From assembly GCF_014646275.1 (NCBI RefSeq), contig NZ_BMND01000020.1, positions 1 through 64,000 of the forward strand: a stretch of 64,000 nt of DNA, in the 5' to 3' direction. A model generated the notes under the pieces. It made no database searches, was not told where the DNA came from, and saw only the letters and a program-made list of their open reading frames with translations. Both the position numbers and the translations under genes were made by a program. Below are positions 44,301 through 52,962 of the stretch, one piece after another (the first letter of the stretch is position 1; the number at the start of each line of letters is the position of its first letter). The DNA is from Streptomyces kronopolitis. Its GTDB lineage: Bacteria > Actinomycetota > Actinomycetes > Streptomycetales > Streptomycetaceae.

Positions 44301-44610
44301 CCTTGATGACGGAGCCATTCTGCACATGCCTGCCGGCCTCCAACTCCCCCAGGTGAGAAGCCTCAACATCATCAACACTGCGCGCCGTCCCGCGCCCTAC
44401 TTCTCCCACCTATTGGCCACGGCGCTTCCGGCATTCCCCGAAGTGCAGAAACTCCAGCTCATCGGTCTGATCGACACCACCGTCGACCTGGCTCCGCTGA
44501 CGCTTCTGCCCCGGCTCCAAGAGGTGCACCTCTCCAGCCTCCGGCCCCTGCCCGGAACCCCTCTCCCTCCCCACCTCGAAGTCACCCACCACCCCCGCCC
44601 CCGCCCCTAG
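41368..44610 (+). CDS. NACHT NTPase with leucine-rich repeats (bacterial NLR-like, probable antiphage sensor)
   Basis: A 1080-aa STAND ATPase. Residues 1-240 are helical, like an NNH-type N-terminal module; Walker A GVAGSGKST is at 282-290, Walker B LLLVDGVDEI at 364-373, then the NACHT winged-helix region (MCGLICALHRDRRGYLP, FVHRTFQDYLGAKAAV). From about residue 800 leucine-rich-repeat-like segments follow (LEFLQEFPALEWLSLWDCP, APLRDLPLRSLGITG, GLRSIQLRCL, LEMLGFGLDDG). Such proteins in bacteria and fungi detect phage or non-self and trigger cell death or defence. Around codon 750 (43615) composition becomes less GC-rich. Codon 924 is TTA (44137-44139). GGGGGAGGG precedes the ATG. Confidence 0.9.
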   Translation: MDPSALGVRLASGVVAPLVRKLFVKEGPGAGLVAKPVRISGLVSFTGERRTLSDQDLHRIAAELVARAVRAAGPGERPVAADEEQAVAEALATTLRGLGTLDMDDVQAVRLGATALAERLEAASPQAVRGLSRDGALLHGTLLGTACLHIVHFFTQRSAFVARTLVEQSRSLDSLITLIDEFLARHPSPRSADAAFERGYLTYVARKHGRLTIYGIDLAHSPDRWPLDAAYLSLEATAPPASEAPRGTPWGEEYGPRTGPAAPLPVPADQALAGRDRVLLRGVAGSGKSTLVQWLAVSCTKAPGAAAPAHLCGRVPFVLPLRTLTREGAALPAPGRFLEAVGCPVAGSQPAGWADRVLASGRALLLVDGVDEIPERERELTRRWLRDLLDAFPGNLWMVTSRPSAVRDDWLASDGFGELTLSPMSRTEVAAFIGRWHAAARCDADDPERLDAYEQSLLSAVHTKQDLARLATNPLMCGLICALHRDRRGYLPTGRKELYDAALGMLLSRRDRERDMGAPTGIELSDEPQIQLLQRLAYWLIRNGRTELDRERAERIVGEALPAVPTAAAQGDAAAVFRHLLLRSGLLREPAPGSVDFVHRTFQDYLGAKAAVEDGDIGLLVAHAGDSQWEDVIRMAVAHARPRERAQILGELLAAGDRLTDDAARLRIHLLAMACLEHATELNPQVREEVHTRARAILPPRTREESRLLAAVGPLVLELLPGPEGLADDEAQEVVATAALIGSDAALEVMKGFRHQHSASADHQLALSWSLFDTDRYAREFIQHLRSSVFVPAASRSELHALKALGGRPRITVQGPFTARELLDGLVPELVKGLSLDENPEISDLEFLQEFPALEWLSLWDCPAVESVAPLRDLPLRSLGITGPLGKIQPTPGGLSRLHHISRLVLNTQLPPRGLAALPADARLLHLTLSQPLGDAFAGLARWPGLRSIQLRCLTDGFGEQQWGELTTLASLEMLGFGLDDGAILHMPAGLQLPQVRSLNIINTARRPAPYFSHLLATALPAFPEVQKLQLIGLIDTTVDLAPLTLLPRLQEVHLSSLRPLPGTPLPPHLEVTHHPRPRP

Positions 44611-44631
44611 ACAGCCCGCCGCGCACACGAA

Positions 44632-44670
44632 AACCGCCCCGGGCCCGTCAGAGACGGTTCCGGGGCGGTT
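44632..44670. terminator. Convergent terminator, NACHT gene and clpC
   Basis: AACCGCCCCGG (44632-44642) pairs with CCGGGGCGGTT (44660-44670), loop 17. On the minus strand it is followed by TTTT, fitting termination of clpC. Confidence 0.7.
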
Positions 44671-44699
44671 CCCGTGCGAGAGGTGCGCGCGGCGCGCGG

Positions 44700-47225
<2,526 letters not shown>

Positions 47226-47723
47226 CGTTAATCGCTCCTCAGAGCGGTCAGGCAGTTAGGGGTCGGTCCCCTCCCTGTCCTTCCGCATGCTAGTCCCGCG
47301 GGGCGGGACAGCTCATTCCAACTGCCGACACCCGTCCGGATCACCCCCGCTCCGGCGGGGAAATTTACTGCCGAACAGCTGACATCTGCTCCAACTCGAT
47401 GGTGCGAGACGATGTTCCCGCAGGCCAGGCATATACGCCCTCTGCCACTACGCCCGTGGCGAACGCGCCGGGTGCCGACACGCCGTCCGCCGTCGGCCAC
47501 CGGCCGGGGCGAATCGCCTCGGGCGCCGGTCACACGGTCTCTTCCCATTGAGACTGTCTTACCCGCTGCCACTGACACTCCATGCGGCGCGGGCCGCTTC
47601 CATCCGCTACGGGCGAACATCCGCACGCCACCGCATGCCCCTTCACCCGCCGCACGGGGAAACGGAACGTATCCATACCTCTACACAGCGTAACTTCCTG
47701 GCATTCCGGCAGTTGCACCGGGC
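47226..47723. promoter_or_regulatory. clpC control region
   Basis: 498 bases. A perfect 7-bp inverted repeat GTCCCGC-GGG-GCGGGAC lies at 47293-47309, about 70 bases upstream of clpC, and a minus-strand TAGCAT -10 candidate overlaps it. No confident HspR or ClgR site was recognised. The plus-strand gene at 47724 has no clear ribosome site, and its start could lie farther right. Confidence 0.4.
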
Positions 47724-48404
47724 ATGGCCCGCGTGCTTCCGCGCCCCCGCAGCCCCCTCGCCGCCGTCCGACGGTGGTACGAGGAGGAAATGGGCTGGCC
47801 GACCACCGGAGGGGAACCGGTGGAACTGCTGGCGGGGCTGCGCTTCGATCTCCTGGAGATGCCCGCCGATGCGGGGTACGCCGTACTCCGCCGGCTGCCC
47901 TGCACCGGCCCGGTGGCACTGCTTCGGACCGGACGCGACGGAAATCGGCCGGGTAATCGGCCGAAATTGCTCATCTTCATCGCAGCCGGCGGCGCCGAGG
48001 AACTCCCGGGAATCCTGGAATGGCTGGAGTGGGGCGCGCTCGCGCCCGATCTCACGGCGCGTGGGACCGGAGACCGGATGCCCGCACCCGCGTTCCCCAC
48101 CGGTCCAGCACCGTCATACGGATTCGGTGCGAGGGAGGCCGCGGGGTGGGTGCGACCTCCCCGACCCGGGTACGAGGCGGAGAATTCCCTGCCCACCACG
48201 GGGCCGGGAGCAGGAATCAGGGACGTCGGAGGCGCCCCCGACCTCGTACGGCTCGTGAGCGCGGCGGCCACCGAGTGCCACCGTGCCCGGTTGTTGCGTG
48301 CTGGTAATGCCCAAACGGACCGCGCGAGAGGCGATCAGCCGTTGGCCTTCTCGAATGCCTCGCGAATGTCGGCGGGGACCCGGCCGCGGTCATTGACGTT
48401 GTAG
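47724..48404 (+). CDS. Hypothetical protein convergent with lsr2
   Basis: A 226-aa product. Residues 8-45 (RSPLAAVRRWYEEEMGWPTTGGEPVELLAGLRFDLLEMPADAGYAVLRRL) match a Streptomyces family next to lsr2, also seen N-terminal in DNA primase/polymerase-like proteins, from memory. The rest is low complexity. Start is uncertain: ATG 47724 lacks a ribosome site. Its end overlaps the convergent lsr2 3' end by 70 bases. Conserved neighbourhood makes it real; function unknown. Confidence 0.55.
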   Translation: MARVLPRPRSPLAAVRRWYEEEMGWPTTGGEPVELLAGLRFDLLEMPADAGYAVLRRLPCTGPVALLRTGRDGNRPGNRPKLLIFIAAGGAEELPGILEWLEWGALAPDLTARGTGDRMPAPAFPTGPAPSYGFGAREAAGWVRPPRPGYEAENSLPTTGPGAGIRDVGGAPDLVRLVSAAATECHRARLLRAGNAQTDRARGDQPLAFSNASRMSAGTRPRSLTL

Positions 48405-48673
48405 CCGTTCTCCTTCGCCCACGCGCGGATCTTCGCGGTGTCCTGGCTGCCGCCGGAAGCCGCCGCACGGGACTTGCCACGACCGGAAGAAGCGCGGCCA
48501 CCGGTACGGCGACCCGCCTTCACGAAGTCGGCAAGCGACTCGCGAAGCTTCGCGGCGTTGCTGTCGGAGAGGTCGATCTCGTAGGACTTGCCGTCGAGAG
48601 CGAACGTCACCGTCTCGTCCGCCTCGCCACCGTTGAGGTCGTCGACAAGAAGAACCTGAACCTTCTGTGCCAC
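48335..48673 (-). CDS. lsr2: Nucleoid-associated xenogeneic silencer Lsr2
   Basis: A 112-aa H-NS-like protein that binds AT-rich DNA and silences foreign and developmental genes. N-terminal dimerisation domain AQKVQVLLVDDLNGGEADETVTFALDGKSYEIDLSDSNAAKLRE; C-terminal AT-hook-like DNA-binding domain IRAWAKENGYNVNDRGRVPADIREAFEKA. GTG 48673 is preferred (GTGGCACAGAAG), with AAAGGGA upstream; the longer reading to 48826 is not real. In this window AT-rich spots upstream of the NACHT, ABC and rrn genes are plausible targets. Confidence 0.97.
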   Translation of the reverse strand: MAQKVQVLLVDDLNGGEADETVTFALDGKSYEIDLSDSNAAKLRESLADFVKAGRRTGGRASSGRGKSRAAASGGSQDTAKIRAWAKENGYNVNDRGRVPADIREAFEKANG

Positions 48674-48829
48674 CGGTTTCCCTTTCATCGAATGCGGATT
48701 ACGACGGAAAGCAAACCGCTTTTCCGGGAAAAACACAAACCCTTGGGTAGGGTTCACTTGCCCGCAGACCGGGGAACGCATGCTTCCGTACCCATGAGAT
48801 AGGGGAGCGATTCGGACATAGAACACTCC

Positions 48830-49348
48830 TCACAGGTGCAGAAGCATCCGGCTGTTACCCAGGGTGTTCGGCTTCACTCGTTCGAGGCCCAGGAACTCCG
48901 CAACGCCCTCGTCATAGGAACGCAGCAGCTCACTGTAGACATCACCGTCTACCGGGGCATCGCCGATCTCCACGAAGCCGTGCTTGGTGAAGAAGTCGAC
49001 TTCGAAGGTGAGACAGAAAATGCGCCGCACTCCCAGCCAGCTCGCGGTGCGCACCAGCTTGTCCAGGACCTGATGGCCGACTCCCGACCCCTTGAGGCGC
49101 GGATCCACGGCCAGTGTGCGGACCTCGGCCAGGTCTTCCCACATGACGTGGAGTGCTCCGCAGCCCACGACCTCGGCGTCTTCGTCGCGCTCGGCGACCC
49201 AGAACTCCTGGATGTCCTCGTAAAGCGTGACGGTGGCTTTGTCGAGCAGGATCCCGTCACGTGAGTAGGCGTCGATGAGGTGGCGTACGGCCGGAACATC
49301 GCTGGTCCTGGCGCGGCGCACGGTGAGGCCTTTTGAATGCGGAGGCAT
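48830..49348 (-). CDS. GNAT acetyltransferase, N-acetylglutamate-synthase-like
   Basis: A 172-aa GNAT-fold enzyme resembling the short ArgA of mycobacteria. Motif A (acetyl-CoA binding) is LAVDPRLKGSGVGHQVLDKLV, preceded by VVGCGALHVMWEDLAEVRTLA and followed by FEVDFFTKHGFVEIGDAPVD. Proposed reaction: glutamate plus acetyl-CoA to N-acetylglutamate, the first arginine-synthesis step; a role in other amine acetylation is possible. ATG 49348 has little ribosome-site support; GTG 49321 with AAAAGG is an alternative. It lies 9 bases after the BlaI gene, so the two may be one operon. Confidence 0.88.
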   Translation of the reverse strand: MPPHSKGLTVRRARTSDVPAVRHLIDAYSRDGILLDKATVTLYEDIQEFWVAERDEDAEVVGCGALHVMWEDLAEVRTLAVDPRLKGSGVGHQVLDKLVRTASWLGVRRIFCLTFEVDFFTKHGFVEIGDAPVDGDVYSELLRSYDEGVAEFLGLERVKPNTLGNSRMLLHL

Positions 49349-49357
49349 GCGGGGACG

Positions 49358-49873
49358 CTATCGCCCCTTGCCGGTGGCGTTCGCCCCGGGTTCATCCCCT
49401 TCGGCGGGTCCGGCTTCCCCGGCCGTGCGCGGGGCGGCTTGTGCCCGGTCTTCTTCCGTCGGCGCGGCCTCTTGTACCTGTTGTGCCTGGTGTTCCGCGC
49501 CGTCCGCCGGTTCGCCGACTTCCACCATCCGCACGGCGTCGCGCAAGGCCTGTCGCTGTTCCGGCGACATCATGCCGAAGAAGGCCACCAGGGCGGCCGC
49601 GGGGTTGTCACTGGCGGACCATGCCTCGTTCATCAGTGCGGCCGCGTAGGCGGCGCGAGTGGAGACCGCCTCATATCGATAGGCGCGGCCTTCGGCTTCG
49701 CGGCGCACCCAGCCCTTCTGGTGGAGGTTGTCCAATACGGTCATGACCGTGGTGTAGGCGATCGATCGTTCCTTCTGCAGATCTTCCAGGACTTCTCGAA
49801 CGGTGACCGGGCGGTTCCACTCCCAGACCCGCGTCATGACCGCGTCTTCCAGATCACCCAAGCGTCTCGGCAC
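49358..49873 (-). CDS. BlaI/MecI-family transcriptional repressor
   Basis: A 171-aa protein. The winged helix is LGDLEDAVMTRVWEWNRPVTVREVLEDLQKERSIAYTTVMTVLDNLHQKGWVRREAEGRAYRYEAV, as in BlaI, followed by a low-complexity acidic/Ala/Gln tail of about 60 residues. GTG 49873 lies six bases after -10 TATTGT (49885-49880), so the mRNA is probably leaderless. No sensor protease (BlaR) is adjacent. It may regulate itself and the GNAT gene. Confidence 0.9.
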   Translation of the reverse strand: MPRRLGDLEDAVMTRVWEWNRPVTVREVLEDLQKERSIAYTTVMTVLDNLHQKGWVRREAEGRAYRYEAVSTRAAYAAALMNEAWSASDNPAAALVAFFGMMSPEQRQALRDAVRMVEVGEPADGAEHQAQQVQEAAPTEEDRAQAAPRTAGEAGPAEGDEPGANATGKGR

Positions 49874-49941
49874 ACAAGAACAATAGTGGGAGATGTCGTG
49901 AATGCCCGTTGATCTCGTGGCGTTTGTGCCGGAAAAAGGAC

Positions 49942-49974
49942 GTACGACCCGGGACGGTGTTTCCCGGGTCGTAC
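49942..49974 (-). terminator. Terminator of the 59-aa membrane protein gene
   Basis: GTACGACCCGGGA (49942-49954) pairs perfectly with TCCCGGGTCGTAC (49962-49974), loop 7. On the minus strand it is followed by CGTCCTTTTT, a good U-run. Confidence 0.85.
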
Positions 49975-50007
49975 CGTGCGTGCGGGCCGCCGAAAGGCGG
50001 CGGGAGG

Positions 50008-50187
50008 TCAGGCGCCCTGGCCGCGGGGCTCCTGGGCGGCGGACTCGGCGCGGGCCAGCACGGCGTCCACGGCGGCGTCCTCCTTGGACTTGTTCGCCCC
50101 GCCCTGGCTCTTGACCATGGTCACGATCAGAGCGGTGAAGGCCACGGCCATCACCACGGGCGGGAGCAGCGCTGCGACGTAATCCAT
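50008..50187 (-). CDS. 59-aa single-pass membrane protein
   Basis: MDYVAALLPPVVMAVAFTALIVTMVKSQGG: one hydrophobic helix (about residues 4-24) and a charged C-terminal tail ending SAAQEPRGQGA. A strong AAGGAGG lies 9 bases upstream of ATG 50187, and a terminator follows the stop. The reading frame, ribosome site and terminator make a complete small gene. Function unknown; small membrane proteins of this type often assist larger partners. Confidence 0.8.
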   Translation of the reverse strand: MDYVAALLPPVVMAVAFTALIVTMVKSQGGANKSKEDAAVDAVLARAESAAQEPRGQGA

Positions 50188-50235
50188 GCCGTTCGGCCTC
50201 CTTCAGGAATGTGACCCTTCGAGAGTACGCAGCGC

Positions 50236-50883
50236 TCAGGCGGTGCGGCTCTCGGGGGGCGGGGCCGGCTTCCGCCGGGGCGGGAAGACCTCGCCCGGCG
50301 TGGGGATCGGCCGGTCGGGACGGGGCGTCTTCGGCCGCGGCGAGGGGGCGGGTTCCGGTTTGCGCTCCGGTTTCGGCTCCCGGTCGGGCTCGCGCTCGCG
50401 CCCGTCGAGGACCGGCGAGCGGCCGCCGGGGAGCGCGCGCAGCCTGGCCCGCACGGACTGCTCGGCCAGCTGCTCGCAGTGGTGCAGCAGGGCTTTGCGG
50501 CGTGCGCACTCGGCCATCGTGGCCGGGCGGGCGCTGAGGCCGCGCAGGGCGGCGAGGTCGTCGGCGCCGGGGACGTGCCCGGCGGCCAGCGCCTCGGTCA
50601 GCTGCGCGAGGTAGCCGACCGCCGAGCCGGGCAGGGCGTCGCGGTAGCGGGTGAGGTCGGCGAGGAGGAAGGCGCGCAGCCGGCCGCCTTCGCGGACCGC
50701 CTCGTCCACCGCCTCGGCCAGCCGGAGATATTCCTGGATGTCCTGTGACCACTCGGGCACGGGGGCCCGGAGCGGTGCGGGGTGGGACGTCGACTCAAGG
50801 GCATGGGCGAGGGCGCGACGGAGCACACGCAACTCATCGGCGCTGAACGCCATGCCGCCGCGGGTTCCGTTTGGCATTGGCAT
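50236..50883 (-). CDS. Hypothetical protein, helical with Pro/Arg/Glu tail
   Basis: A 215-aa product. After MPMPNGTRGGMAFSADELRVLRRALAHALE, residues to about 130 are helical (EYLRLAEAVDEAVREGGRLRAFLLADLTRYRDALPGSAVGYLAQLTEALAAG), then a Pro/Arg/Glu-rich tail. ATG 50883 lies six bases after -10 TAAAGT (50895-50890), so the mRNA may be leaderless; ATG 50853 is an internal alternative. It lies downstream of the NAD/CoA operon on the same strand. Function unknown. Confidence 0.75.
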   Translation of the reverse strand: MPMPNGTRGGMAFSADELRVLRRALAHALESTSHPAPLRAPVPEWSQDIQEYLRLAEAVDEAVREGGRLRAFLLADLTRYRDALPGSAVGYLAQLTEALAAGHVPGADDLAALRGLSARPATMAECARRKALLHHCEQLAEQSVRARLRALPGGRSPVLDGREREPDREPKPERKPEPAPSPRPKTPRPDRPIPTPGEVFPPRRKPAPPPESRTA

Positions 50884-50930
50884 GTGGCGACTTTACGACC
50901 GAATTCGACAAAAGCCGCTTAATTCGTGAA

Positions 50931-51003
50931 CGGTGGCGCGGCCGCGAGCCGCGCCACCGCGCGCCCGGCGTTCCGCCGGCCGGCGAGGACCGGCCGGCGG
51001 AAC
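50931..51003. terminator. Two hairpins after coaX
   Basis: A 13- to 14-bp stem TTCCGCCGGCCGG/CCGGCCGGCGGAA (50970-50983 with 50990-51003) lies just after the coaX stop, followed by a 12-bp stem (50931-50942 with 50948-50959). The first probably ends the NAD/CoA operon. Confidence 0.65.
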
Positions 51004-51027
51004 CGCGGCGGTGGGCCGCCGCTGCCG

Positions 51028-51825
51028 CTACGAGCGGGCGATATTGCGCTCGTAGACCAGCCGCAGACCGATGAGGGTGAGCCACGGCTCGTGCGCGTCG
51101 ATCACCGAGGACTCACCGAGCACCATCGGGGCCAGCCCGCCGGTGGCGATCACGGTCACGTCCTCCGGGTCGTCGGCCAGCTCCCGCGCCATCCGCTGCA
51201 CCACGCCGTCGACCTGGCCCGCGAAGCCGTAGAGGATGCCGGACTGCATGGCCTCGACGGTGTTCTTGCCGATGACGCTGCGCGGCCGGGCCAGTTCGAT
51301 CTTGCGGAGCTGGGCGCCCTTGACGCCCAGCGCGTCGACGGAGATCTCGATACCCGGCGCGATCACGCCGCCGACGTACTCACCGCGCGCGCTGACCGCG
51401 TCGAAGGTGGTGGCCGTGCCGAAGTCGACGACCACCGCGGGGCCGCCGTAGAGCTCGACGGCCGCCAGGGCGTTGATGATCCGGTCGGCGCCGACCTCCT
51501 TGGGGTTGTCCATGAGGATCGGCACGCCGGTCTTGACGCCGGGCTCCACCAGGACGGCGGGGACGTCGCCGTAGTAGCGGCGGGTGACCTCGCGCAGTTC
51601 GTGCAGCACGGAGGGCACCGTGGAGCAGATGGCGATGCCCTCGATGCCGTCGCCCAGGTCGTCGCCGAGCAGCGGATGCATCCCCATCAGGCCCTGGAGC
51701 AGGACGGCGAGCTCGTCGGCGGTGCGGCGGGCATCGGTGGAGATCCGCCAGTGCTCGACGATCTCCTCCCCGTCGAAGAGCCCCAGGACGGAGTGGGTGT
51801 TGCCCACGTCGATGGTCAGCAGCAT
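51028..51825 (-). CDS. coaX: Type III pantothenate kinase
   Basis: A 265-aa enzyme for the first committed CoA step (pantothenate to phosphopantothenate). ASKHA motifs: MLLTIDVGNTHSVLGLFDGEEIVEHWRI, GADRIINALAAVELYGG, and VVVDFGTATTFDAVSARGEYVGGVIAPG. ATG 51825 follows nadC by 5 bases, so it is the last gene of the pan-nad operon. It makes the operon a combined NAD and CoA precursor unit. Confidence 0.96.
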   Translation of the reverse strand: MLLTIDVGNTHSVLGLFDGEEIVEHWRISTDARRTADELAVLLQGLMGMHPLLGDDLGDGIEGIAICSTVPSVLHELREVTRRYYGDVPAVLVEPGVKTGVPILMDNPKEVGADRIINALAAVELYGGPAVVVDFGTATTFDAVSARGEYVGGVIAPGIEISVDALGVKGAQLRKIELARPRSVIGKNTVEAMQSGILYGFAGQVDGVVQRMARELADDPEDVTVIATGGLAPMVLGESSVIDAHEPWLTLIGLRLVYERNIARS

Positions 51826-51830
51826 GGCGG

Positions 51831-52895
51831 TCAGCCGTCCTCGCGCGCTGCGGCGTCCGGGGCGAGCGCCGCGTGGTCGGCGTCCTCGCGCAGGTCGAGG
51901 CCGATGTCGAGGATCGGCGAGGAGTGCGTGAGCGCGCCCACCGCGAGGTAGTCGACGCCGGTCTCGGCGTAGGGCCGGGCGTTGTCGAGCGTCAGCCGGC
52001 CCGACGACTCCAGCATGGCGCGGCCGTTGACCAGCTCCACGGCCTCGCGGGTCTGCTCCGGCGTGAAGTTGTCCAGCAGGATCAGGTCGGCGCCCTGGGC
52101 GAGGATCGGCGGGATCTGGTCGAGGCGGTCGACCTCCACCTCGATGGGCACCCCGGGGAACTCGCTCCGCACGGCCGCGAACGCCTCCGCGACGCCGCCC
52201 GCCGCGACCACGTGGTTGTCCTTGATCAGCGCCGCGTCCGACAGCGACATCCGGTGGTTGACGCCGCCGCCGCAGCGCACCGCGAACTTCTCCAGGGCGC
52301 GCAGCCCCGGCGTCGTCTTGCGGGTGTCGCGGACCTTGGCCTTGGTCCCCTCCAGCAGGTCGGCCCAGCGCCGGGTCGCGGTCGCGATGCCCGACAGGCG
52401 GCACAGGAGGTTCAGCGCGCTGCGCTCGGCGGTGAGCAGATCGCGGGTGCGGGTGGTGACGCTCAGCAGCACCGTGCCGGCCTCGACGTGGTCACCGTCC
52501 TCGACGTGCCGCTCGACGGCGAACTCGTCGGTGCACACCATGGACAGCACCGCCTCGGCGATCCGCAGCCCGGCGACGGTGCCGGCCTCGCGGGCGGTGA
52601 AGTCGGCGGTGGCGACGGCGTCTTCGGGGACGGTCGCCACGGTCGTGACGTCCACGCCCTGGTCGAGGTCCTCCTCCAGGGCGAGGTGCGCGACATCCTC
52701 GACCTGCACGGGGTCGAGCCCGGCGGCCACCAGCAGCGCGGCCAGATCGGGGTCCAGGCCGCAGCTCAGCGGGTCGAGTTCGTACGAGCCTTCGTCGCCG
52801 CCGCAGCCGCAGGCGTCGCCGCAGCCACCGCCGGGGGTGTCGCCGGCGGGCCCGCCGATCTGGAGGAGGGGAAGGTCGTCGCGGGTGCTGCTCAC
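51831..52895 (-). CDS. nadC: Nicotinate-nucleotide pyrophosphorylase (carboxylating)
   Basis: A 354-aa enzyme converting quinolinate to NaMN. Core motifs are EEDLDQGVDVTTVA, AERSALNLLCRLSGIAT, KVRDTRKTTPGLRALEKFAVRCGGGVNHR, SDAALIKDNHV and LILLDNF. It is about 60 residues longer than the usual form: an N-terminal extension holds a Gly/Cys-rich string (GGGCGDACGCGGDEG) that may bind metal. GTG 52895 is the chosen start. It overlaps nothing and follows nadB by 67 bases. Confidence 0.96.
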   Translation of the reverse strand: MSSTRDDLPLLQIGGPAGDTPGGGCGDACGCGGDEGSYELDPLSCGLDPDLAALLVAAGLDPVQVEDVAHLALEEDLDQGVDVTTVATVPEDAVATADFTAREAGTVAGLRIAEAVLSMVCTDEFAVERHVEDGDHVEAGTVLLSVTTRTRDLLTAERSALNLLCRLSGIATATRRWADLLEGTKAKVRDTRKTTPGLRALEKFAVRCGGGVNHRMSLSDAALIKDNHVVAAGGVAEAFAAVRSEFPGVPIEVEVDRLDQIPPILAQGADLILLDNFTPEQTREAVELVNGRAMLESSGRLTLDNARPYAETGVDYLAVGALTHSSPILDIGLDLREDADHAALAPDAAAREDG

Positions 52896-52962
52896 GGGGT
52901 GGCTCCGTATTCCGGGAGGGGGGTGGGGTGCCCCGGTGGTCTGTCGTTGCGGTCGAGCGTGG

